DNA of 5,393 nt from Verrucomicrobiales bacterium (GTDB taxonomy: Bacteria > Verrucomicrobiota > Verrucomicrobiia > Methylacidiphilales > JAAUTS01): NCBI GenBank assembly GCA_031279715.1, contig JAITHY010000127.1, forward strand, positions 1-5,393, in the 5' to 3' direction. Below are positions 1-5,393 of this stretch, piece after piece. A program made the position numbers and the translations under genes. The notes beneath the pieces were generated by a model. That model was not told where the DNA came from. It did not search any database and saw nothing but the letters and a program-made list of their open reading frames with translations. Within the stretch, counting starts at the first letter, position 1. Every line of letters begins with the position of its first letter.

Positions 1-99
1 GTGAGCGCGTGAGCGCGTGAGCGCGTGAGCGCGTGAGCGCGTGAGCGCGTGAGCGCGTGAGCGCGTGAGCGCGTGAGCGCGTGAGCGCGTGAGCGCGTG
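1..99. repeat. 8-bp tandem repeat (GTGAGCGC)n
   Basis: Twelve perfect copies of GTGAGCGC cover 1-96, and a partial GTG follows at 97-99. The array starts exactly at the window edge and probably continues to the left. No copy carries a substitution, which suggests recent expansion or homogenisation. On the + strand each reading frame has a TGA every 24 bases, so it cannot be coding in that direction. On the - strand (GCGCTCAC)n is open in all three frames and always reads the same octapeptide cycle, A-L-T-R-S-R-A-H. There are no spacers, so this is not a CRISPR array. Arrays like this are prone to slippage and often break assemblies. Confidence 0.97.
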
Positions 100-168
100 T
101 ATCACCAGTCTGTAGCTTATGTCAATCATCTTCAGTGACCTGCTCTCTTTCAACCTCCACTTATACAT
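1..168 (-). other. Doubtful minus-strand ORF through the octanucleotide repeat (partial)
   Basis: Reading leftward from an ATG at 168-166, the - strand is open to the window edge. The start reads MYKWRLKESRSLKMIDISY, with a second in-frame ATG at 129-127, and then runs into repeated ALTRSRAH units encoded by the 8-bp array. I see no Shine-Dalgarno sequence upstream. The repeat part is open in every frame simply because the unit contains no stop on this strand, so openness there is not evidence of coding. The 23 or so non-repeat residues match no family I recognise. It is most likely spurious. The alternative is a divergent gene whose body lies to the left. Confidence 0.15.
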
Positions 169-351
169 ATGGAAGCCGCTGACAGCAACAATTGCAAGAT
201 TACTATAATAGTTTTCTATTTGCAACAACTTTTTTATTTTTTTCAACTTTTTAATTAATCTTCCCGTTTGCTTCCGAAAATCGGTGTAAAAAATAGTCCC
301 GGGCAATGTAAAATATTTGGCAAACCCGCTGAAACCGGATAGAAACACTCC
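100..351. other. AT-rich intergenic leader upstream of the operon
   Basis: No convincing + strand gene lies between the tandem repeat and the ATG at 352. The stretch is far more AT-rich than the flanking coding DNA, especially 185-320, with T-runs around 228-252 and a TTAATTAA palindrome at 251-258. It contains a candidate promoter (179-209) and a weak hairpin, CCGA-AAA-TCGG, at 274-284. If that promoter is used, the 5' untranslated region would be roughly 135 bases, long enough to hold regulatory structure. I do not recognise a riboswitch or a terminator here. Confidence 0.7.
179..209 (+). promoter_or_regulatory. Candidate sigma70-type promoter for the operon
   Basis: A perfect -10 hexamer TATAAT lies at 204-209. 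A -35-like CTGACA, one mismatch from TTGACA, lies at 179-184. The spacer is 19 bp, longer than the preferred 17, and there is no extended -10 TG, so the -35 pairing is uncertain. The orientation fits transcription of the gene starting at 352. The region is AT-rich, so a chance TATAAT is possible. Confidence 0.4.
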
Positions 352-1371
352 ATGCGTTTGAAATTTTTATTATTCGCGGCAGTCGGGTTGCTGACGGTCA
401 GCGGGCGGGCGGATTCGTTCATGGTTGATTACGGCAAGGGTGAGTGTCAGTTACCGGATTGGTTGCGGGGAAGAGAAGCCGGCGACAGCGGGCTGGCGGC
501 AGCGGCTTTTGTGTTTGCGCCGGAGACGCCGGAGGGGGATTTGTTGCTGACGGTGGTGTTCGAGGAAAGGGACGGCGGGTTTTTGCGGGTGTTTTGGGAA
601 GGGCCGAACACGGCGTTGACGCTCGCGGAGAATTTGCAGGAGGGCGTCAATATGACAAACAAGCGAACACTGTTGCTCAGGTCGGATTTGTTGAAAAATG
701 GCGGGACACTGACGTTGCAATCGGGCGCGAAGCAACTGCCGCTCAAAAAAATCAAGTGGGAACCGCTGGTCGCGCAGACGACGCTGACGGTCAGCGGCGG
801 GAAAACGGCGGCGGTGGTGTCAGCGTCAGCGGAAGTATTGGGCGGCGATGACGTGAGCGGTGAAACCACACCGGCGGCGGGCGACCAGTGGCGGGACGCG
901 GTGGTGACGGCGGGAATCACGGAGCGGGCGGAGCGGATTGAAGACGGGGTTGGGTTTGAATTTGAGTTGGGCGCGGCGCCGGAGCTGGCGCGTCTGGAGT
1001 GCGAGGTGAACGGGCTGGCGCTGGACGGGATGTTGGAAATTTGGTTGAACGACAGGCGCGCGGGGACGCTGACGGTCAGCGTGCCGGAGTTGACGGACGC
1101 CGGCTGCGGCGCGGAGGCTGACGGTCAGTTGGTGTTTCACGGCTGGCGGCGCGGAGCGGCGCTGGTGCCGGTGGAGGCGCTGACGGTCGGCGTGAACCGC
1201 TTGCAATTCACGGCGGCAAACGGCGGGCCAATCGCCAGACCGCTGGCGGTGAAAGCGGTAAAGTGGCAGTTGAAATATCCGTCGGTCAAAACGGTGAACA
1301 TCAGCGAGGCAACGGCAACACCGGTTGAAACCGGGCAGCGGGAGCCGTTGCAAGCGGCAACGGACGGGTGA
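352..1371 (+). CDS. Exported protein of unknown function with two similar beta-rich halves
   Basis: This 339-residue protein begins with a clear signal peptide: MRLK, then a hydrophobic stretch (residues 5-17), with likely cleavage after GRA at residue 20. It is therefore periplasmic, outer-membrane associated or secreted. I do not recognise the family. The mature part appears to hold two related beta-rich units, at about 52-140 and 202-310. Both start with an F-x-F strand and contain a related strand (LRVFWEG; LEIWLND). Both end with a K-x-x-KW motif (KKIKW at 132-136, KAVKW at 301-305). This pattern resembles a duplicated jelly-roll or carbohydrate-binding-like fold, but that is inference. 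A low-complexity Ala/Thr/Glu tail follows residue 311. The start has only a weak upstream purine stretch and was chosen because it gives an intact signal peptide. It is first in a same-strand run with secretion genes, so a role in that envelope machine, as accessory or exported component, is possible but unproven. Confidence 0.85.
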   Translation: MRLKFLLFAAVGLLTVSGRADSFMVDYGKGECQLPDWLRGREAGDSGLAAAAFVFAPETPEGDLLLTVVFEERDGGFLRVFWEGPNTALTLAENLQEGVNMTNKRTLLLRSDLLKNGGTLTLQSGAKQLPLKKIKWEPLVAQTTLTVSGGKTAAVVSASAEVLGGDDVSGETTPAAGDQWRDAVVTAGITERAERIEDGVGFEFELGAAPELARLECEVNGLALDGMLEIWLNDRRAGTLTVSVPELTDAGCGAEADGQLVFHGWRRGAALVPVEALTVGVNRLQFTAANGGPIARPLAVKAVKWQLKYPSVKTVNISEATATPVETGQREPLQAATDG

Positions 1372-1499
1372 TGGTGTTTGCGGCGGCGATTAAGCATTTG
1401 TTTTTCTCCGCTGACAGTGAAAAAATCAAACCTTGTCTCAAATGTTCACTTGCGATTATGGTTGAATTGGCTTGGCAACGCCAAGTTTCACGGGATAAA
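1372..1499. other. AT-richer spacer or leader between the first two genes
   Basis: This 128-base stretch is open in the frame of the next gene, from a GTG at 1368 or ATG at 1371 that overlaps the previous stop codon (GTGATG). Its 44-residue translation would precede a normal signal peptide. Its base composition resembles the AT-rich leader at 185-340 more than the coding DNA. It includes the decamer CCGCTGACAG (1408-1417), also found in the leader at 176-185, and a hairpin at 1469-1487. I treat it as non-coding leader, but an N-terminal extension of the next protein is not excluded. Confidence 0.55.
1469..1487 (+). promoter_or_regulatory. Perfect hairpin just upstream of the GspC/PilP-like gene
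   Basis: CTTGGC-AAC-GCCAAG forms a 6-bp perfect stem (1471-1476 with 1480-1485) closed by a 3-base loop. It can be extended by two G-U pairs to 1469 and 1487. It ends 12 bases before the chosen ATG at 1500 and leaves the short GGGATAAA stretch free for the ribosome. There is no U-run after it, so it does not look like an intrinsic terminator. An mRNA-stabilising, processing or translational-control element is possible. Confidence 0.4.
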
Positions 1500-2081
1500 A
1501 TGGCCGGTGTGACATCAACGCCGGTGAAAATTTTGTCAGTTATGATTGGCTTGCTGCCGCTGACAGTGTCTGCCCAAGAGGAGGTCATTCCCAGCGCTTA
1601 TCCGGTGGAACGTTACGAACCGCTGTGGAAAAAATCGCCCTTTGCCCTGTCATCAGCGGCGGTGATGGAAGCGCCGCCGGCCGGATTTGCCGACAGTCTG
1701 GCGTTGACGGGAGTTTTAAAAATCGGTGATGAGGTGTTGGTTGCGGTGATGGACAAGGTTACCAAGGAGCGGCAAATGCTGTCAGCAAAAGCCGGGGAAC
1801 AGTCGGTTTGGGTTGAGAAGTTGGAGTTTTCCGACGAGGCTCCCAGCAAAGTGGCGGTGACATTGAAAAAGGGCGCGGACAGCGCGGTGCTGCGTTATGA
1901 CATGGATTATTTGAAGCAAGTGGCGGCGATGCCGGCCCCACCCGCGGCGTCAATAACGAAGAGCAATGCAAATGCCGCGGCCATCCCGATTGTACCGCGA
2001 CCTGCCAACCGGCCTCCGATACAGCGCCGGATCATTATTCCATCACAACCACCGCCAGCGACCCAATCGGGAAAGACATAA
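1500..2081 (+). CDS. GspC/PilP-like periplasmic linker protein of a secretin system
   Basis: A 193-residue protein with an N-terminal signal peptide or anchor (hydrophobic residues 11-24, VSA-Q at 23-26). Next comes a segment with PLWKKSPFAL (41-50). A compact beta-rich domain follows at about 63-134: FADSLALTGVLKIGDEVLV, then VWVEKLEF, then VAVTLKKGADSAVLRYD. Strand order and length match the homology region of GspC and PilP, which contacts secretin N-domains in the periplasm. The similarity is by pattern and is weak. The C-terminus (145-193) is Pro/Ala-rich and ends in a basic, disordered-looking tail. The frame is open back to a GTG at 1368 overlapping the previous stop. I prefer ATG 1500 because it places the signal peptide at the N-terminus and follows GGGATAAA. 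The longer start would give a cytoplasmic extension before a membrane anchor, a topology GspC also uses. The secretin gene starts 7 bases downstream, which supports a shared complex. Confidence 0.75.
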   Translation: MAGVTSTPVKILSVMIGLLPLTVSAQEEVIPSAYPVERYEPLWKKSPFALSSAAVMEAPPAGFADSLALTGVLKIGDEVLVAVMDKVTKERQMLSAKAGEQSVWVEKLEFSDEAPSKVAVTLKKGADSAVLRYDMDYLKQVAAMPAPPAASITKSNANAAAIPIVPRPANRPPIQRRIIIPSQPPPATQSGKT

Positions 2082-2088
2082 TAAATTT

Positions 2089-4281
2089 ATGATAAAAGCA
2101 TTGGTTATTGGTTGGTTGCTGATTGGCAGCGGGGTGTGTTTGGCCCAGCCACCCAACGTGGTGACGGGCAGCGAGGAAGATCCGCCGGTGGAGGCGCTGC
2201 AAATCATGGACGGCGACATCAATCAATTGCTGGCGTATTACGAAAAATTGTCCGGCAAAATTTTAATTCGCGACGCCAATTTGCAAAATATTCCCAACCT
2301 CCGCATGATTGTGCCATCCGGTTTGCCGCGCAGCCAGGTGCTGCGGTTGATTGAGTCCACCATGATGTTGAATGGTTGCGCGGTCGTGCCCGCCGAGGAC
2401 AACATGGTGAAAATCATCGCCGCCGCCGGAAAAAATCCACGCAGCGAGGGTGTCGCCATTTATGCCAGCCTCGCCGACCTGCCACGGGGCGACCAGATTG
2501 TCAGCTACTACATGCCGCTGCGCCACATCAGCCCCGCCGAGGCGGTGCCGGTGTTGCAAGCCAACATTATGCCGCACCAAGCTTACGGCAGCATTGTTCC
2601 CGTGCCGCACGCGCAGGCCATTGTGGTAACCGACAACGCCGCGACGGTGCGACAGCTGGCGAAGTTGAAGGATTTGATTGACGTGCCGCCGGCGAAGCTG
2701 ACCAGCCAGTTTGTGGCGTTGCAGCGCGCTGACGCTGAGCGGGTGGCGGAGGCGATTACAAAACTGCTCGACTCGCGCAAGACCAAGACGCAGGCCGTTC
2801 CCGGCACGGCACCCGGCCAGGCCAACGCTGCCGCTCAGGGCGCCGACTCGGCGATGAATGAGCGCAATTTGGTGGTTGGTGATGTGGAACTGTTGCCGGA
2901 CGCGCGCACCAACCGGATTTTGGTGATCACGCGACCGGTGAATTTTGATTACATCAAAGAGTTGATTGAAGAATTTGACCGCGCAGTGACGCTGACGTCG
3001 CCCTACGAGCGTCCGTTGAAATATGTCTCGGCGGGCGAAGTGCTGCCGGTGTTGGAGACGCTGCTGATGGAAAACGGCACGCAACAGCCAGGCGGCGGCG
3101 CGTCGCAGAATAACCAAACCCGGCGCAACAACACAACCTCGCAAAACGACAGCAACAGCGCTACCCGCGGCACCCGCGCCAACACAGAAAGTTCCCTGCA
3201 GGAAAACCAAGACACCGCGCCGGAAGCCATCATGGTCGGCAAAACGCGGCTGGTCGCTGACAAACAGGCGAACTCAATTATTATCATCGGCCCGCCCGAA
3301 AGCATGGACAAAGTCAGGGCTATTCTCGACAAACTGGACAAAAAGCCGATGCAGGTCTATTTGTCCGCTGTCATTGGACAACTGACGGTCGGCGACGGCA
3401 CGGAATTGGCGGTGGATTTGCTGCACAAATTTTCACATGCCGGGGATTTTGGCGTCGCCGCCAGTTCCAAAAACCGGAGTGACGGCTTCCTGCCCAACCC
3501 GCTGGACCTCATCACCAGCGACGCCTTTCTCAACGCCGCGCAAGGGCTGAGCATTTACGGCACCATCGGCTCGGCGCTGGATTATTACATCAAGGCGCTG
3601 GAAAGAACTTCACGTTTCAAAGTTGTATCGCGCCCAGGTGTCTTTACCACGAACAACAAGGTGGCGGTGATTTCCACCGGACAGCGCATTGCGGTACCGT
3701 CCTCCACCCTCAGTTCACTTAATTACTCGGACAACGGCTCCGTGGTGTCCAACATTGACTACACCGACGTGCTGCTGAAACTGGAAGTGGTGCCGCTGAT
3801 TAACTCCGAGCGCGAAGTCACCCTGCAAATCCGGCAAACCAACGACAGCGTGGTGGGCAGCCAGGTGGTGTCCGGCAACTCCATCCCGACAATTGGCACG
3901 CAGGCGGTGGACACCACCATCACCGTGCCGAACAAAGCCACCGTGGTGCTTGGCGGCATGATTTCCGAGGAACAAAAACATGAGGAAACCGGCATTCCGG
4001 TATTGAAGGACATCCCGCTCCTGGGCTATCTGTTCAAAGGCGCCAACAACGAAAAACGCCGCACCGAACTTATCATCATGATTCAACCGATTGTCGTTGG
4101 CGATCATGACGAATTGCTCGAAACCAGCGAGACGGAAAAAAATCTCAACCAAGTGGGCGCTGACGCTGAACGGTTTTCCCGAGAGACCGTGATGCAGGGG
4201 GACAAGCCGGCGTCGGACAAAGCCAAGTCCGCTGAAACCGACGTCCCGCCAAGTCCACCCCGAAAAAACACGCGCCGTTGA
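2089..4281 (+). CDS. Outer-membrane secretin of the GspD/PilQ superfamily
   Basis: A complete secretin of 730 residues, the multimeric outer-membrane channel of type II secretion or type IV pilus systems. A signal peptide ends at about CLA-Q (19-20); VC at 16-17 is not a proper lipobox. An N0-like domain lies at about 34-115. Ring-building N1, N2 and N3 domains lie at about 136-200, 204-299 and 305-417. The C-terminal secretin beta-domain lies at about 420-672. The family signature is clear at 613-649: VPNKATVVLGGMI, then GIPVLKDIPLLGYLF. Two low-complexity insertions stand out: Ala/Gln/Gly-rich at 228-260 in N2, and Asn/Gln/Thr/Ser-rich at 328-380 in N3. The usual acidic residue of the first beta-domain strand (V-x-VEA-x-I-x-E) is replaced in VYLSAVIGQL. 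A charged tail of about 58 residues (673-730) follows the barrel and could bind a pilotin or peptidoglycan. The frame is open upstream to 1966, but that part overlaps the preceding gene, so ATG 2089 is the start. No Shine-Dalgarno is visible there, which suggests coupling to the gene before. Confidence 0.95.
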   Translation: MIKALVIGWLLIGSGVCLAQPPNVVTGSEEDPPVEALQIMDGDINQLLAYYEKLSGKILIRDANLQNIPNLRMIVPSGLPRSQVLRLIESTMMLNGCAVVPAEDNMVKIIAAAGKNPRSEGVAIYASLADLPRGDQIVSYYMPLRHISPAEAVPVLQANIMPHQAYGSIVPVPHAQAIVVTDNAATVRQLAKLKDLIDVPPAKLTSQFVALQRADAERVAEAITKLLDSRKTKTQAVPGTAPGQANAAAQGADSAMNERNLVVGDVELLPDARTNRILVITRPVNFDYIKELIEEFDRAVTLTSPYERPLKYVSAGEVLPVLETLLMENGTQQPGGGASQNNQTRRNNTTSQNDSNSATRGTRANTESSLQENQDTAPEAIMVGKTRLVADKQANSIIIIGPPESMDKVRAILDKLDKKPMQVYLSAVIGQLTVGDGTELAVDLLHKFSHAGDFGVAASSKNRSDGFLPNPLDLITSDAFLNAAQGLSIYGTIGSALDYYIKALERTSRFKVVSRPGVFTTNNKVAVISTGQRIAVPSSTLSSLNYSDNGSVVSNIDYTDVLLKLEVVPLINSEREVTLQIRQTNDSVVGSQVVSGNSIPTIGTQAVDTTITVPNKATVVLGGMISEEQKHEETGIPVLKDIPLLGYLFKGANNEKRRTELIIMIQPIVVGDHDELLETSETEKNLNQVGADAERFSRETVMQGDKPASDKAKSAETDVPPSPPRKNTRR

Positions 4282-4362
4282 ATGAGAGGACGAAAAATAT
4301 CCGTGTTAATATGGGGTAAAATTTTTTCAAAGACCGGTTCGGTATTTATTGTGGGCGGAAAA
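4282..4362 (+). other. Intergenic gap or alternative N-terminus of the GspL-like gene
   Basis: An ATG at 4282-4284 directly follows the secretin stop (TGA 4279-4281) and is in frame with the next gene. It would add 27 residues, beginning MRGRKISVLIWGK. A GTG at 4351 is also in frame. The stretch is AT-rich, like the other gaps here, and the extension shows no family motif, so I treat it as an untranslated gap. The stop-start adjacency would nevertheless suit translational coupling. Confidence 0.5.
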
Positions 4363-5393
4363 ATGAGCAAGGTGACCAACAGCGGCGTGAAAGTGTTGTT
4401 CCCCGGCAAAGACCGGTGGGAATTGCGTGTTTTCAACGGGAGGGACAATCGCGTGTTGGAGACGGCGGAGGAACCGCTGACGCTCGCGGCGCAACTCAAC
4501 GCGCATTCGCAAGTGGCGCTGCCGGTCAGCCAGGTGACGGTGTTTCCGCTGTGGTTGACGACGGAGGACGGCGCGCTGCTGGCGGGAATGCTGGAGTTGC
4601 AGTTGGAGAAACGCGGCTTACTGGCGGCCAGCCGCGGGGAAACGGTCAGCGACTACCGTGTGCTGCGGCGCGAGGACGGGCGCACGTTGGTGAGCGTCAG
4701 CGTGCTGTCGCGGGATTTTCCTGAGTCGTGGTGCATCGGCAAAGTACGCCGGTACGTGTCGGCGGCGGATTATGTTGACCGGACAGCGGGACAAATTTCG
4801 TTGTGGCGCGAACTTGGACAATTGGCGGTGACGTTCAGCGTCAACGGGGAATGGGTGTATGCGCTGACGTTGCACGGACGGATTACGGGAGCGGAGTTGG
4901 CGGGAGAAATCCGGCGCGCGCTGCTGCAACTGGAGGCCGCGCAAATCAACCTGCAACCGGCGGGCTTGTTGGCGTGGGACGAACATGATCGCGCCATGCT
5001 GGAGCAAACGGCGCGGGAGTTGCGCCTGCCACTGACGGTCACTGACCACATGCCGCTGTCCCTGCCGCTCGCTGACCGTAATTTGGTTCCCGTCAAGGCG
5101 CGCCAAGAGCAACAGCGTCAGGCGCGGCGCCAGCGCAACCGGCGGATTTTGCGCGGCGCGGGATTGCTGTATTTGCTTGGAGTGCTGATGGTCAGCGGCT
5201 GGTTGGGGCGCCTGTGGTGGGAGCGGCATGAATTGGAAAAAAAACTGGCGGCGCACCGTGAAGAGGTCAGCATCATCCGCACCACCGCCTTGCGCTGGCA
5301 GTCACTGGAACCGGCGATTTTGCCGGAGACCTATCCGCTGGAAGTGATGTTCCGTTGCGCGCGCCTGTTGCCGGAAGAGGGTGTGCGGTTGAT
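4363..5393 (+). CDS. GspL/PilM-PilN-like inner-membrane assembly protein (partial, 3' end outside window)
   Basis: The first 343 codons are present and the gene runs off the right edge. Residues 1-246 are a soluble, cytoplasmic-side domain starting VKVLFPGKDRWELRVF. Its size and position match the actin-like fold of GspL or PilM, but I see no clear ATP-binding motifs, so it may be a degenerate version. A strongly basic stretch (247-264, QARRQRNRR) precedes one transmembrane helix at about 265-282. By the positive-inside rule the N-terminus is in the cytoplasm. A short amphipathic, probably coiled-coil segment follows (287-310). Then comes the beginning of a periplasmic domain with YPLEVMFRCARLLPEEGV (325-342), like the start of the ferredoxin-like domain of PilN or GspL. 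Such proteins connect the secretion ATPase to the periplasmic ring. ATG 4363 is chosen because GGGCGGA stands 3-9 bases upstream; alternatives are GTG 4351 and ATG 4282. Placement after the secretin supports the call. Confidence 0.75.
   Translation, partial: MSKVTNSGVKVLFPGKDRWELRVFNGRDNRVLETAEEPLTLAAQLNAHSQVALPVSQVTVFPLWLTTEDGALLAGMLELQLEKRGLLAASRGETVSDYRVLRREDGRTLVSVSVLSRDFPESWCIGKVRRYVSAADYVDRTAGQISLWRELGQLAVTFSVNGEWVYALTLHGRITGAELAGEIRRALLQLEAAQINLQPAGLLAWDEHDRAMLEQTARELRLPLTVTDHMPLSLPLADRNLVPVKARQEQQRQARRQRNRRILRGAGLLYLLGVLMVSGWLGRLWWERHELEKKLAAHREEVSIIRTTALRWQSLEPAILPETYPLEVMFRCARLLPEEGVRL

Noticed and set aside
1..99. Tandem array considered as a CRISPR array or origin iterons
   Set aside because: The units are only 8 bp and directly abutting, with no spacers. 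No replication gene or DnaA-box cluster is visible nearby.
274..284. CCGA-AAA-TCGG hairpin as a terminator
   Set aside because: The stem is only 4 bp and is followed by an A-rich, not T-rich, sequence on the + strand.
826..1353. Minus-strand ORF of 175 codons opposite the first gene
   Set aside because: The Arg/Gln/His-rich composition is typical of an antisense shadow. The + strand frame has a signal peptide and sensible domain structure.
1966..2088. Upstream extension of the secretin to the ATG at 1966
   Set aside because: It lies inside the preceding gene in another frame and would place a basic 41-residue stretch before a good signal peptide. ATG 2089 gives a normal exported secretin.
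2137..2148. Lipoprotein signal at the cysteine of the secretin signal peptide
   Set aside because: The residues before the cysteine (S-G-V) do not fit the lipobox, and a signal peptidase I site (CLA-Q) fits better.
2263..3210. Long minus-strand ORF of 315 codons opposite the secretin
   Set aside because: It is the antisense shadow of the GC-rich secretin frame. Its translation is rich in His, Arg and Gln and has no family features, while the + strand frame has clear secretin domains.
3715..4152. Minus-strand ORF opposite the secretin barrel domain
   Set aside because: It overlaps the strongest conserved secretin signature on the + strand and has a His/Val-rich shadow composition.
4416..4724. 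Plus-strand ORF in another frame within the GspL-like gene
   Set aside because: Its Gly/Ala/Arg-rich translation has no recognisable motif. The overlapping frame from 4363 has a membrane helix and family-like organisation.

Overview
The window looks like part of a Gram-negative chromosome that carries an envelope secretion or type IV pilus-like operon. All genes are on the + strand. The organism is most plausibly from the PVC group, probably Verrucomicrobiota. This rests on the combination of a secretin, a divergent GspC/PilP-like periplasmic protein and a GspL/PilM-N-like assembly protein, all far from proteobacterial types, together with GC-rich coding DNA and weak Shine-Dalgarno signals. 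The lineage call comes from remembered family features and no search was run.

Layout: positions 1-99 are a perfect 8-bp tandem repeat (GTGAGCGC, about 12.4 copies) that runs off the left edge. Positions 100-351 are an AT-rich non-coding leader with a candidate sigma70-type promoter. Positions 352-1371 encode an exported protein of unknown function with two similar beta-rich halves. Positions 1372-1499 are an AT-richer gap with a small perfect hairpin. Positions 1500-2081 encode a small exported protein resembling the periplasmic homology region of GspC/PilP. Positions 2089-4281 encode a complete secretin of the GspD/PilQ superfamily (730 aa), the clearest identification here. From 4363 to the right edge is the 5' part of a GspL-like (PilM/PilN-like) inner-membrane assembly protein.

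Inferred working model: the secretin forms the outer-membrane channel, the 1500-2081 product links its N-domains to the inner membrane, and the last gene product connects the inner-membrane platform to a cytoplasmic ATPase. The first gene may supply an accessory periplasmic or surface protein specific to this system. ATPase, platform protein and pilin genes are not visible and must lie outside the window. The window begins inside a repeat and ends inside a gene, so it may be a whole contig or a fragment of one.

The most unusual non-genic signal is a strong enrichment of the word GCTGAC/GTCAGC. It includes three exact copies and several near copies of the palindrome GCTGACGGTCAGC, one of them in a different reading frame.
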